This document shows positions 28,500 to 37,455 of a DNA stretch of 64,000 nucleotides, piece after piece. Both the position numbers and the translations under genes were made by a program. The DNA is from Spiribacter salilacus. Lineage in GTDB: Bacteria > Pseudomonadota > Gammaproteobacteria > Nitrococcales > Nitrococcaceae. The stretch covers positions 134,001 through 198,000 of the forward strand of contig NZ_WJPP01000005.1 of the NCBI RefSeq assembly GCF_009649225.1. The letters are read 5' to 3'. The stretch's first letter is position 1. The number at the start of each line of letters is the position of its first letter. The notes beneath the pieces were generated by a model. That model saw nothing but the letters and a program-made list of their open reading frames with translations, did no database searches and was not told where the DNA came from.

Positions 28500-29657
28500 T
28501 TAATGTGTTTGGCAACTTTGCGCATCTTGTAAGTCCCCATAAACTCCCAGCGTCTTCTCAATTACGATCTGCTCGTCAAATTCGGCCAAGGCCCGCTGGC
28601 GGGCGGCCGCGCCGAGCTGCTGGCATAACTCTGGATCATCAGCCAGCCGAGCGATGGCGGCGGCTAGGGCATCGGCGTTGCGCGGCGGAATCAGCAAGCC
28701 ATCTTGCTCATGGGTGACAACCTCACGGCAGCCGGGTACGTCTGTGGTAATAAGCGGCAGGCCGCAGCCGGCGGCCTCAATCAAACTTTTGGGCAGCCCT
28801 TCGCGATAACTTGGCAGCGCAACGGCATCCACCGACTGGAATAAAGCTGGCATATCATCCACCTTACCCAACCATTCGATAATGCCCGCATTATGCCAAG
28901 CCTTGAACTTTTCGGCCGGCACGGCGGCGGGGTTGCCCGCATCCGGCTCACCCGCCAGTAACAGCGTTATCTGCGGATGGGTGGATTTGAGCTTTTCGGC
29001 CGCTGCCACCCACTCGGCTATACCCTTATCCCAGAGCAGCCGGGCGGGTAGAACAATGCGAAAGGCGTCGTCGACGGTACGCTTAGCTCCCCCCTCAGCC
29101 GGCTTAAATCGCGTTACGTCCACTCCCGAACCGGGAATAAGCCGCAGCTGATCGGGCCGCGCCAGGCGGGCAGACTCAAATAGCGCCATGTCGTCAGGGT
29201 TTTGCAGGATAAGCCGGGCGCGCTTGCCGCCGAGCGCCAACCTAAGCGCCAATCGCACCATCGGGCGCAGCACTAACGCCTTAATCGACCGGCTGGTAAA
29301 CACATACCCCAGCCCGGCAACAGCGCCAATGCGCGGGCGATTGCCCGCCACGCGCGCGGCTAATGAACCATACACCGCACACTTAATCGTAAAGCCATGC
29401 ACCACATCAATTTGCTCGTGCCGCAAGAGCTGGATTAACCACCACAGCAATCGCAGTTCGCTAAACGGATTGAGACTGAGCCGCGCCATCGGCGCTGGGC
29501 GCCAATCAAAGCCTAGCTCGCGGAGCTTGTGGCCGTAGGGGCCAGGGGGCGAGATGAGGATGACTTCATACCCCGCCGCCTGCAGCGCACGGGCCAGCGA
29601 GAGGCGGAAGTTATAGAGATACCACTCGGTGTTGGCGAAGAGGAGGGCTCGTTTCAT
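28500..29657 (-). CDS. GT4 glycosyltransferase (PglA/PglH-like)
   Basis: 385 residues, full-length GT-B. N-terminal domain: LFANTEWYLYNFRLSLARAL and VVHGFTIKCAVYGSLAAR; VAGLGYVFTS in the loop before the linker. C-terminal domain: IRLIPGSGVDV-type hinge (RLIPGSGVDVTRF), LPARLLWDKGIAEWV, and SYREGLPKSLIEAAGCGLP (EX7E). This set is typical of enzymes adding GalNAc or a similar sugar to undecaprenyl-diphosphate-linked glycans. It is translationally coupled to a CopG-type antitoxin gene upstream (ATGA). Confidence 0.85.
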   Translation of the reverse strand: MKRALLFANTEWYLYNFRLSLARALQAAGYEVILISPPGPYGHKLRELGFDWRPAPMARLSLNPFSELRLLWWLIQLLRHEQIDVVHGFTIKCAVYGSLAARVAGNRPRIGAVAGLGYVFTSRSIKALVLRPMVRLALRLALGGKRARLILQNPDDMALFESARLARPDQLRLIPGSGVDVTRFKPAEGGAKRTVDDAFRIVLPARLLWDKGIAEWVAAAEKLKSTHPQITLLLAGEPDAGNPAAVPAEKFKAWHNAGIIEWLGKVDDMPALFQSVDAVALPSYREGLPKSLIEAAGCGLPLITTDVPGCREVVTHEQDGLLIPPRNADALAAAIARLADDPELCQQLGAAARQRALAEFDEQIVIEKTLGVYGDLQDAQSCQTH

Positions 29658-29902
29658 GGTGCCCGACGAGCCTGACGTGCTTCACGAACCTGGTTTTCAG
29701 TAATCTCCAACGCTTCCGCTTCGCTGAGCCCTGCGCGTAATCGCGATCGCTCCACCAGCACGGTCGCATCCTCAACAGGCTTAATACCGCTCAGGCGCAG
29801 ACTTTCTCCGATTAGCTTGCTAATCGATCGGCCTTGGCGCGCGGATGCCTCTTCAAGCGCACGATGAAGGTCGTCATCCAAAGTAATGGTCAGTTGACCC
29901 AT
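29654..29902 (-). CDS. Orphan ribbon-helix-helix (CopG-type) antitoxin
   Basis: 82 residues. LTITLDDDLHRALEEASARQ followed by GRSISKLIGESLR is the beta-strand and two helices of a CopG/VapB-type RHH DNA-binding domain; the remainder is the flexible charged tail that usually wraps the toxin. No PIN or other toxin follows: the stop overlaps the start of a GT4 gene. Either the toxin was lost or the protein now acts as a regulator of the glycosyltransferase gene. Confidence 0.75.
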   Translation of the reverse strand: MGQLTITLDDDLHRALEEASARQGRSISKLIGESLRLSGIKPVEDATVLVERSRLRAGLSEAEALEITENQVREARQARRAP

Positions 29903-30050
29903 AGGTTATTCCCATATTTTTATCAGTCCGCATCTTATTGGCCCATGACCTCTGCCCAGAGTCCACAATAAGAATCCGCCATGCAAGCTAAGCTAAAGGG
30001 CGTAACAACTCGCTCACGAGCCGTGTCAGCACGGGCGTGCCATTTTCTTT

Positions 30051-30102
30051 GACTGTAACAGTACAGTCTGGCAGGATCCTCATTAGACTGTAACAATACA
30101 GT
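30051..30102 (+). promoter_or_regulatory. Twin palindromic operators before the xre-res operon
   Basis: Two nearly identical inverted repeats: ACTGTA-ACAG-TACAGT at 30052-30067 and ACTGTA-ACAA-TACAGT at 30087-30102, centres 35 bases apart. The second lies directly before the ribosome site AAAGGAGAG and the ATG at 30116. Spaced operators of this kind fit autoregulation by the Xre/RES complex. Confidence 0.8.
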
Positions 30103-30115
30103 AAAGGAGAGCATC

Positions 30116-30517
30116 ATGGCGGCTCAAGCCGAACAATTGCTGCAATATGGATCGGGGGTCACCCGTTCGCTGCTGCCGGCCATTTTCAATATTTTCAGCA
30201 AGTGGCGCCTGACCGGCGCCCAGCAGATGACTTTATTAGGGCTCAGCAACGAGAAAACCCTTTACAACTGGAAGCGCCAACCAGAAAAGGCTCGGTTAAC
30301 TCGGGACCAGTTGGAACGGGCCAGCTACATTTTGGGTATTTATAAGTCCCTGCAGATTCTATTGCCCGAGCCGGCACTGGCCGATCAGTGGGTGTCTACA
30401 CCCAATGACAACCCGCTGTTCAATGGCACAGCACCACTGAATCGCTTACTGGCTGGCCAAGTGGTGGACTTGGCGGTGGTTAGGGATTTTCTTGATGCGG
30501 AGCGGGGTGGCTGGTGA
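30116..30517 (+). CDS. Xre/MbcA/ParS-type antitoxin of RES-Xre system
   Basis: 133 residues. The N-terminal half carries a helix-turn-helix region (LTGAQQMTLLGLSNEKTLYNW), and the C-terminal half is the DUF2384-type toxin-binding domain: LERASYILGIYKSLQILLP, then WVSTPNDNPLFNGTAPLNRL and a final helix VVRDFLDAERGGW. The NPLFNGT-like core is diagnostic of antitoxins that neutralise RES toxins. AAAGGAGAG ribosome site, twin operators upstream, and overlap with the toxin start all fit a type II operon. Confidence 0.9.
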   Translation: MAAQAEQLLQYGSGVTRSLLPAIFNIFSKWRLTGAQQMTLLGLSNEKTLYNWKRQPEKARLTRDQLERASYILGIYKSLQILLPEPALADQWVSTPNDNPLFNGTAPLNRLLAGQVVDLAVVRDFLDAERGGW

Positions 30518-31182
30518 TCGACATCAACACCCTGCCCGGCAGTGAGGTCGACCAGTCCGTCTATCGGATTATTCTGGCGCGCTATCCGCAAATTGACCTG
30601 TTCGATCGTGTCTCCAATCCACAGGATTGGGAGGTGCTCTATGCCGTTGAGTCTCTGACCAATCCCAGGTTGCGCGACGCAGCGGGTGATATTCGCCTGG
30701 TGCCAGCGGAAGATCGGGTATACGGCGATGGCGCGTCTTGGATTATGGCGGCTTTTACCCACCCGCCGGTGGATGGCCGCGGTAGCCGCTTTAACCGTGA
30801 TTTTGGTGTTTACTACTGCGCTGCCGACGAGAACGTCGCTATTGCCGAGTCGTCATTCCATCGGGGGCGTTTTTTACGGGAATCGCGGATTGAAGAAACC
30901 ACACAAGAGATGCGGGTTATTCGTGCCCACCTAGGCCCGGTGACGTTGCACGATGTAAGACATTTATCCGGACACGCCATCTACCATCCTGACGACTATG
31001 GGGCCGCTCAGGAGCTTGGATACGCATTGCGCGAAGCCAAGAGTTTTGGGGTTCACTATCACAGCGTGAGAGCCGATGGGGAGTGCTATGGTGTGATGCG
31101 CCCCCGGGCACTTTCCAATGCCATCCACTGGCGCTATCTTCGTTACCAATATGCTCAGGGATCGATACTTGAGGTTGAATGA
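30514..31182 (+). CDS. RES-domain toxin (NAD-degrading family)
   Basis: 222 residues from a GTG at 30514 that overlaps the antitoxin stop. Key RES positions: Arg in VYRIILARYP, Tyr in FGVYYCAADENVAIAE with Glu of the AIAES motif, and Ser/His positions toward GVHYHSVRADGECYGVMRP near the C-terminus. RES toxins degrade NAD+ and arrest growth when released from the antitoxin. Ends overlapping the convergent RloB-like gene by 28 bases. Complete and apparently intact. Confidence 0.88.
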   Translation: MIDINTLPGSEVDQSVYRIILARYPQIDLFDRVSNPQDWEVLYAVESLTNPRLRDAAGDIRLVPAEDRVYGDGASWIMAAFTHPPVDGRGSRFNRDFGVYYCAADENVAIAESSFHRGRFLRESRIEETTQEMRVIRAHLGPVTLHDVRHLSGHAIYHPDDYGAAQELGYALREAKSFGVHYHSVRADGECYGVMRPRALSNAIHWRYLRYQYAQGSILEVE

Positions 31183-31685
31183 TTGCTGATCAGCACACGC
31201 AAGCGGGCCAGTGCCAAGTTGGTCGATTGATCCAAAAGTGACTGCGGGAAACATCGCTGATAGCTTCGTTTTTCTGCGGGATGGCCGTCTAGCATCGGGC
31301 GCAGACTGCTTTTACAACTTTGTGCCGTAGAGGGGATAGACACCCCCAAGACGTCAAGCAACATTCCTTCGAGACAGACCGGACTGGAAAGAATCATCTC
31401 TATATCGTGCTTTCGAGCAATGTCACGGGCGGGTTGAGTTACTCCCACATCATCATCTAGCAACAACACTCGCTGGTCATAATCCTTGTGCTGATAGCAC
31501 CTGACCATCCGCTTCAGCAGATCCCGAGGTGACCCTCCGTCACCAGCCCTTACCGTCACTGTCTGACCAGACTTTCGCTGGTCATACAACGACTTCAGAT
31601 GGTCGACAAACGCCCTATCATGCGCTCCCTCGCCAACAATCAGGAGCGATTTTAGTGCTCTGCGTTTTGTATTGCGTTGCGGCAT
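31155..31685 (-). CDS. rloB: RloB-like (Toprim-type) protein
   Basis: 176 residues from an ATG at 31685 with GGAAGG 8-10 bases upstream; the longer frame reaches into the ATPase gene and lacks a ribosome site. LLIVGEGAHDRAFVDHLKSLY is the Toprim-like Glu motif, VTVRAGDGGSPRDLLKRM follows, and QRVLLLDDDVG gives the Asp cluster expected of RloB nucleases. A partner ATPase is 16 bases upstream. RloA/RloB-type pairs sit in restriction islands and are related to AbiL and PARIS-type anti-phage systems (family knowledge); phage defence here is inferred. Confidence 0.78.
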   Translation of the reverse strand: MPQRNTKRRALKSLLIVGEGAHDRAFVDHLKSLYDQRKSGQTVTVRAGDGGSPRDLLKRMVRCYQHKDYDQRVLLLDDDVGVTQPARDIARKHDIEMILSSPVCLEGMLLDVLGVSIPSTAQSCKSSLRPMLDGHPAEKRSYQRCFPQSLLDQSTNLALARLRVLISNHSTSSIDP

Positions 31686-31701
31686 CCTTGCCTTCCTACC
31701 T

Positions 31702-32892
31702 TCAAATATTCGGGACGGCTCCGAGCGCGCCGGCTTGATACTTGGCAAAGAGGTTGTCGTCGCTGCGTAATCCGACGACCCCATCTAGCCGCCAAGCCTC
31801 GCTGACAAGATCTTGCTTTTCGACGAGGTACACCTGGTGTTTGGCCAGCAAGTTCAACGCCTCTGTGGTGTGGCATGAAAATAGAAGCTGTGCATTATGC
31901 GGGTTGGTGTGCTCCAAGCGGAACAAATCTAGGATGACCTCCAGCATATGCGGATGGAGATCGCTGTCGAACTCATCAATTACAGCAACACCCCCGCCCT
32001 CTAGTACAGGCAAGATATACCGCAACAGCACGTATGCAGATTGGGTACCGCTAGACTCTTCGAAAAATGGCAATGAAAAGCCTTGACCGCCCTCCAGGCG
32101 ATGCTCGCCGAACGGCACTTGAATGGAGTCCGTTTGCTCGCCCGTTTCATCATGCACCGGCATCTCTCTGAGTTTGACATCACTTAAACCAAGATCCAGC
32201 TCGCAGATCGTGCGCCGCGCGCGCTCATGCAATGCCTGATTCTCGCTAAAGAAATGCGCGCTACTCAACAGTTGCTGATGATCATAGTGGGCGCGGCCAG
32301 TAACCCTGAGATTTGAACTATAGCGCTCGAAGTAGGCGACAACCTTGGAGGCAGCCGCAACGTCATAGACATGCCCGGCGGCCAGCAACGAGGCATTACC
32401 GCGAATCCCCCGCGCATGGGCCGCGTTCATGCCAAAACCCTTTTGCTTAACGGCATAACTGTTGCCACCGCGTTCGCGCACGAACAGGTAGCTGTAGAGA
32501 CGGCTGGTCTTCACGAACAGCGCCTCATGCAGCACATGCTCAGGCGTTACGTCCAATTGATAGCGATAGGCCTTCCCATCAAGTTCAAAATCGACCTCAA
32601 ACTCGATCGGGCTTTCCTCATCCAACTTGTGCGGACGCACCGGAATCGGCTGTTGTGGTTCGGCATTCAGAAATGACCGAGAAATGAACCAACTCAAAAA
32701 GGCCATTGGCTTAAGCAACTGCGTTTTGCCAGCGCCGTTGGCGCCCAGCACGGCCACAACCTTGTTACCGCGGCTCTGATCAGCAAACGCCAAATCATAG
32801 CCGGAATCAGACGGCTGCTTTCCAACCTCGAATGAGACCATCGCTTCCTCACGAAACGAGCAGAAGTTTTTAAAACGGTAGCTTTTTATCAT
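31702..32892 (-). CDS. rloA: RloA-like AAA15 ATPase
   Basis: 396 residues. FKNFCSFREEAMVSFE at the N-terminus, Walker A VLGANGAGKTQLLK, a signature-like SGTQSAYVLLRYILP region and a Walker B VAVIDEFDSDLHPHML followed by LLFSCHTTEALNLL (switch/H-loop), in the order of SMC/ABC-type AAA15 ATPases. In RloA/AbiLi-like proteins this ATPase senses infection and controls a nuclease partner; here that partner is the RloB-like protein directly downstream. The window after its start (32893-33128) holds no clear gene. Confidence 0.82.
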   Translation of the reverse strand: MIKSYRFKNFCSFREEAMVSFEVGKQPSDSGYDLAFADQSRGNKVVAVLGANGAGKTQLLKPMAFLSWFISRSFLNAEPQQPIPVRPHKLDEESPIEFEVDFELDGKAYRYQLDVTPEHVLHEALFVKTSRLYSYLFVRERGGNSYAVKQKGFGMNAAHARGIRGNASLLAAGHVYDVAAASKVVAYFERYSSNLRVTGRAHYDHQQLLSSAHFFSENQALHERARRTICELDLGLSDVKLREMPVHDETGEQTDSIQVPFGEHRLEGGQGFSLPFFEESSGTQSAYVLLRYILPVLEGGGVAVIDEFDSDLHPHMLEVILDLFRLEHTNPHNAQLLFSCHTTEALNLLAKHQVYLVEKQDLVSEAWRLDGVVGLRSDDNLFAKYQAGALGAVPNI

Positions 32893-33128
32893 ACTGCGCT
32901 AAAACCAACGAAATTTTGTTTATATTCGCGCAGAACGACCCAATTAGCAAGCGTAGTGATTAAATGACTCACCACTCCCGCGAAGTGAGCTTGGCCACAC
33001 GCACAAAGCCAACATTAGACACCGCTCGCCTTGAACCGCAGGGAGTTTTTGGTTCGAAACAGAAGGTAGCCATGGCCGCCTGATGAGCTCTACTTATCGC
33101 CCCGGTTATAAATGGGGGGAATACCACT

Positions 33129-34388
33129 TCATGCCGAGGCCGAACCCGAGGCATTATTGCCTTCTACGTATCGAACCCTTCTCAGCACTAACCACCGCAA
33201 ATGCGGCAACCATGGCGCTGCCATCACAAGGGCCGGCACAATAAACTTGGCGCGGTGGCGCAGGCCCGTGCCGAAGTTACCGACCCCAATGGCATAAACG
33301 AAAACCAGTGCGGCGCAGATCAGCAATACCAGGCGCGCGGCGGGATTGTGCCAAATTGCATGGAAATTTCTAAGAATAAGGAAGGATACGGCCAAGTATA
33401 AAAGCCCATCAACTAACCCGAGCAGTTGCGGAAAGCTGCGGATGTCCCACGGGAAAGGGGCGCCAATAAAGTAAGCGATGCGGGCGGGTAGCAGCAGAAG
33501 GTAGTGCGCGGCGTTTTCTGGGGATAACCAGTCTGGGTAGCTCGCGCCACCGTGAGCCTGGCGCTGTGCAAGCGCTATCCAGGTATCGACAGACAAGCCC
33601 TTTGCCAGCGTTCCGATGTAAGGGATGCTCAGGCTGCCGGAGGCAAGCATCAAAACGGCAACAAGCCCAACCATAACTAAACCTAAGCCTATGAACGAGA
33701 CATTCCGCCGTTTAAGTGCCGCGCAAAGTCGCTTTGTCTCGTTTAGCAGTAATAAAAGCAGCAACATGACTGCGCCGACCAACATTGCGCCATGCATAAA
33801 GCCAGCAATCAAAAAACCCACAAAGGCGAGCAACAGTGCGCCAAGGCGGTCAGATTCTTGCCAAATTACTGCCTGATAAAGCGCAAACAATAATGCGAGT
33901 ATGATAAACGCCTCGCGCATTGTTAACGCGCTATACATCACGAGCATGGGAAACACAGCAGTGACCCAAGCCGCTCTTAATGCCGCATCCTGACCCCAAA
34001 TGCGCTGGGCTAAACGATAGGCAAGAAGCACACACAGGGTGCCCGCGATCACACTCAGCGACTGCATAAAGAGCGGGCTACGATCTGCCAAGGCGTAAGC
34101 CAAGCTCACCAGCCACGGGTACCCCCAGCCATTCCCATAGCCTGGAAATTGCGCTAGGGCTGCAACAAAGCCTTGCTGGGCAAGGCTCCATGCATAGTTT
34201 TCAAAGCTCACGGCGTCAGCAACGCCATCCGGCAACGGGCTAACATACCGATGAAATAGCGCAGCGCCGGCCCGCACAGAAAAAGCAACGCCTAACACCC
34301 AACGCAATGCGCGTACTCGCAGCGCCAAAAAAGTGGTCAGCAAAACGCCAAACATCAGGCCAACGGCACCAAAGATTAAGTCAATCAT
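33129..34388 (-). CDS. Multi-helix membrane protein, GT39/EpsG-like
   Basis: 419 residues with about eleven helices, starting at the ATG at 34388 that overlaps the asnB stop (ATGA). VADAVSFENYAWSLAQQGF, GYGNGWGYPWLVSLAYALA and YSALTMREAFIILALLFAL recall GT39-type or EpsG-type glycan polymerases and transferases, in which the REA motif follows the 'P....YS' helix. Donor and role (polymerase versus transferase) cannot be decided. Since no separate Wzy is obvious in the window, this is one candidate for the polymerase. Confidence 0.55.
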   Translation of the reverse strand: MIDLIFGAVGLMFGVLLTTFLALRVRALRWVLGVAFSVRAGAALFHRYVSPLPDGVADAVSFENYAWSLAQQGFVAALAQFPGYGNGWGYPWLVSLAYALADRSPLFMQSLSVIAGTLCVLLAYRLAQRIWGQDAALRAAWVTAVFPMLVMYSALTMREAFIILALLFALYQAVIWQESDRLGALLLAFVGFLIAGFMHGAMLVGAVMLLLLLLLNETKRLCAALKRRNVSFIGLGLVMVGLVAVLMLASGSLSIPYIGTLAKGLSVDTWIALAQRQAHGGASYPDWLSPENAAHYLLLLPARIAYFIGAPFPWDIRSFPQLLGLVDGLLYLAVSFLILRNFHAIWHNPAARLVLLICAALVFVYAIGVGNFGTGLRHRAKFIVPALVMAAPWLPHLRWLVLRRVRYVEGNNASGSASA

Positions 34389-36310
34389 TGAATCCTTTGG
34401 CCCTGCCGGTTTTCTTCCAGCCATGCCTGAAACATCAGTACATTCCAAATTTGTGCATGACCGTGACGTCGCCCAGTTAGATGGGCATTCCAGCACCGCC
34501 GGACTAAAGTAGGATTTAAAAATCCTTCGCGTCGAAGTCGGTCTTCACTGAGCAGCGACTCCGCCCAGTCACGTAACGGGCCACGTAGCCATTCACCTAC
34601 AGGCACCGCAAAACCGGCTTTTGGGCGATCTAACAGCTCTTTGGGCACATAGCGATACAGCATCTGCCGCAGCAGCCATTTGCCTTGCCCATCACGCACC
34701 TTAAATTGATCAGGCACACGCCAGGCAAATTCCACTAAATGATGATCGAGCATGGGCACTCTGGCTTCTAGGCTTACCGCCATGCTGGCGCGATCCACTT
34801 TCGTTAAAATATCGTCTGGCAGATAATTCTGCATGTCGGCAAGAATCATCTGCTCGCGAAGGCTTAGTGCGTCAGAGGACGTACTCGATCCGCCGGCCAT
34901 AGAACCCAAATCATCAGCCCCGCGCACCAGCGCATCCGGATTCGGCCAGGCGGCGCGCAAACGACGATAGAAATCCATGCCGTCGTTGGCCAGCAAAGCA
35001 TCGCGAAGCTTTTCCAGCTTTTCACCCAGCTGGGGGATACGAGCTGAGCTCGTGAGGAAATTTGCCCTCAGCGCCAGTGCCAGTGAGGCAGCGGCCGCTT
35101 GCCGCATGGGGCGGGGCAATCGATGGATCTGGCGCCAAAGTTTTGGCGCCATGACATGTCGGTTGTATCCGGCAAAGAGCTCATCGCCACCGTCACCGGA
35201 TAGGCTAACCGTTACTTGAGATCGAGCTAGCTGGCTGACTAGATAGGTGGGGATTTGCGAGGAATCGGCAAAGGGTTCGTCGTAGATGGTTGGCAGGTTT
35301 GGAATAACGCCCATGGCCGCCTCTGGGGTAACCGTTAGCTCGGTGTGGTCTGTACCCAGGTGCTTTGCCACGGCGGCCGCGTGCTCGGCTTCATTAAAAT
35401 CCGCTTCCGTAAAACCGATCGAAAACGTCTTTACCGGCCGTGAACTTTGCACCTGCATGTGCGCCACGATTGCAGAGGAGTCGTAACCACCGGAGAGGAA
35501 CGCCCCCAAAGGCACATCTGCCTCCATTCGCAGCCCCACGGCTTCATGCAGACGGTGGTCTAATTGATCAATAAGGGTGTTGGCATCAAGGAAGCTATCA
35601 GAGCCCTTGGCGGCGATGCCACCCAAATCCCAGTAGCAAGTCGGTTTGCCAATACGTTGGCCGCCTTCTGACACCACCACATAATGGGCGGGCAGTAATT
35701 TATGGATGCCCTGATAAATCGAACGTGGCGCCGGCACATTGCCATCCCGCATAAACGCGGCCAATGCATTACGATCAATCTGCCCCTGCCAACTGGGATG
35801 CGCGGTTAACGCCTTAAGCTCAGAGCCAAAAAGAAAAGTGCCGCCAGCATGCCCATAATAGAGCGGCTTCTCACCCATGCGATCACGAGCCAAGATTAAA
35901 CAACGTTCTTGCCGATCCCAAAGGGCAAAGGCAAACATGCCGTTTAGGCGCTGCAGTGCCTCGTCTATGCCCCAATGCCTCAGGCCAGCTAAGAGCGTTT
36001 CAGTATCTGAATGACCGCGCCACTCAAACCCACCACCTTCCGCTTCAAGCTCAGCCCGCAGTGTACGATGATTATAAATTTCGCCATTAAACACCAGCAC
36101 AAAACGGCCACAAGGCGACTGCATGGGCTGGTGCCCAGCTGGTGAGAGGTCAAGGACGGCCAGGCGTTGATGGGCCAAGGCAAGGTTAAGTTCACTATCA
36201 TTCCAATGCCCATTTGCATCGGGGCCACGACTTTGAAGGCGGCCAGCCATGCGCGCAATCGAAGCTTTATTATGAGTCGACCCACCCCATGCGCCGCATA
36301 TGCCACACAT
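34385..36310 (-). CDS. asnB: Glutamine-hydrolysing asparagine synthase family amidotransferase
   Basis: 641 residues starting MCGICG, so the processed N-terminal Cys2 is the glutaminase nucleophile. NGEIYNHRTLR and GHSDTETLLAGL are glutaminase motifs; LSGGYDSSAIVAHM is the PP-loop of the synthase domain (SGGxDSS), and LSGDGGDELFAGYNRH and the ARVPMLDHHLVE segment complete it. In polysaccharide loci such enzymes amidate uronic acids, which would suit the dehydrogenase and epimerase found here (inference). Start chosen by the conserved MCGIC end and the overlap with the GT4 stop. Confidence 0.88.
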   Translation of the reverse strand: MCGICGAWGGSTHNKASIARMAGRLQSRGPDANGHWNDSELNLALAHQRLAVLDLSPAGHQPMQSPCGRFVLVFNGEIYNHRTLRAELEAEGGGFEWRGHSDTETLLAGLRHWGIDEALQRLNGMFAFALWDRQERCLILARDRMGEKPLYYGHAGGTFLFGSELKALTAHPSWQGQIDRNALAAFMRDGNVPAPRSIYQGIHKLLPAHYVVVSEGGQRIGKPTCYWDLGGIAAKGSDSFLDANTLIDQLDHRLHEAVGLRMEADVPLGAFLSGGYDSSAIVAHMQVQSSRPVKTFSIGFTEADFNEAEHAAAVAKHLGTDHTELTVTPEAAMGVIPNLPTIYDEPFADSSQIPTYLVSQLARSQVTVSLSGDGGDELFAGYNRHVMAPKLWRQIHRLPRPMRQAAAASLALALRANFLTSSARIPQLGEKLEKLRDALLANDGMDFYRRLRAAWPNPDALVRGADDLGSMAGGSSTSSDALSLREQMILADMQNYLPDDILTKVDRASMAVSLEARVPMLDHHLVEFAWRVPDQFKVRDGQGKWLLRQMLYRYVPKELLDRPKAGFAVPVGEWLRGPLRDWAESLLSEDRLRREGFLNPTLVRRCWNAHLTGRRHGHAQIWNVLMFQAWLEENRQGQRIQ

Positions 36311-37455
36311 CAGTACTCGCCCCGATAAACCGCCAAGTAACGCTCGGCTGTGGCGGTTATCGAGTACCGTTCTTGGATGCGTTTGCGTGCCGCTCGGCCT
36401 AATTCCTCGTTTTGCTGCGCAGGCTGTGCCAGCGCGGACTTTATCGCCTCCGCTAGCGCGACTGGATCCTTTGGCGGGACTAATGACCCGCGGTTTCCAA
36501 TTACCTCTCGAACGCCCCCACAGTCTGTGGCCACCACAGGGCGCTGACAGGCCATCGCCTCTGCCACTACAAGACCAAATCCTTCCCATGCGGATGAAAG
36601 CACAAACACATCACAGGCTGACATTAATGCCGGCACGTCATGCCGGACTCCAAGCCAATTAATTCGTTCTGAAATCTCTAGGTCGGCGGCAAGAGCCTCG
36701 AGCGTCGCTCGAAGCGGTCCGTCTCCAGCCACCGCCAAGCGCCAGCTTCGATCGTCTTTTAAAGCGCTCATTGCCTTGAGTAAGGAGGGGTAATCTTTTG
36801 GCGCCCATAATCGGCCTACCGCCAGAATGAGTGACGTCTCGGCTGAAATCTTTAGTTCCTCACGAATTTGCTCACGCAACGCTGTATCAAATCGAAATTC
36901 ATCCGTGGATACACCGTTATAAACTGGAATCATGCGGCCCGGCTTAACTGCGCCCTGCGCTTCAAAAGCTTGAACAGCTTCATTAGACACATTGGTGGAA
37001 ATATCCGCCAAGCGATCCGTCAGCCGATAGGCCCAAATGCGAGCACGGCCTTCTTCATTAGAATTATGTGCGCTGCTGATTAGACAACGCATGGGTACTA
37101 CTAACCTAAGCATACGGGTCAAGATATTGGCATGAACGAGATGCGAGTTAACAATATCGGGTTGGAAGGACTTAACCATCTCGCGCAACCGCCTCAAGCC
37201 CACCAACAGCCCAATAGGATTACGCTTCATCGCTAGATTTTCTAGGGATATGTTCCTGTTTTTGGGTCGAACGATTATCGGCTCAGTCAAACAAACTAGC
37301 TTTACCTGATGGCCAGCAGAAGCGTATTGATCTGCTAATGCGCATACCAATTTTTCAGCCCCACCGACTTCTAGCCCCGTGATGCAGAGCAAAATTTTGA
37401 GTTTAGCGTCAGCCACAAGGCAAGGTTTCAATAAAGCTTTCGCTTTGAGCGACAA
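36310..37455 (-). CDS. GT4 glycosyltransferase
   Basis: 381 residues. LCITGLEVGGAEKLVCALAD at the N-terminus, VNSHLVHANILTRML, the IPVYNGVSTDEF hinge, ILAVGRLWAPKDYPSLLKAM, and SSAWEGFGLVVAEAMACQRPVV (EX7E) place it firmly in GT4. Cytoplasmic. Overlaps asnB (TGATG) and the preceding GT2 gene by 28 bases, so it is part of the 38276 to 33129 operon. Confidence 0.87.
   Translation of the reverse strand: MSLKAKALLKPCLVADAKLKILLCITGLEVGGAEKLVCALADQYASAGHQVKLVCLTEPIIVRPKNRNISLENLAMKRNPIGLLVGLRRLREMVKSFQPDIVNSHLVHANILTRMLRLVVPMRCLISSAHNSNEEGRARIWAYRLTDRLADISTNVSNEAVQAFEAQGAVKPGRMIPVYNGVSTDEFRFDTALREQIREELKISAETSLILAVGRLWAPKDYPSLLKAMSALKDDRSWRLAVAGDGPLRATLEALAADLEISERINWLGVRHDVPALMSACDVFVLSSAWEGFGLVVAEAMACQRPVVATDCGGVREVIGNRGSLVPPKDPVALAEAIKSALAQPAQQNEELGRAARKRIQERYSITATAERYLAVYRGEY

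Noticed and set aside
32969-33154. Minus-strand ORF of 61 codons before the RloA-like gene, with the phrase FVRVAKLTSREW
   Set aside because: Overlaps the membrane-protein gene end, no ribosome site and no family that I can support; gap 32893-33128 left without a gene.
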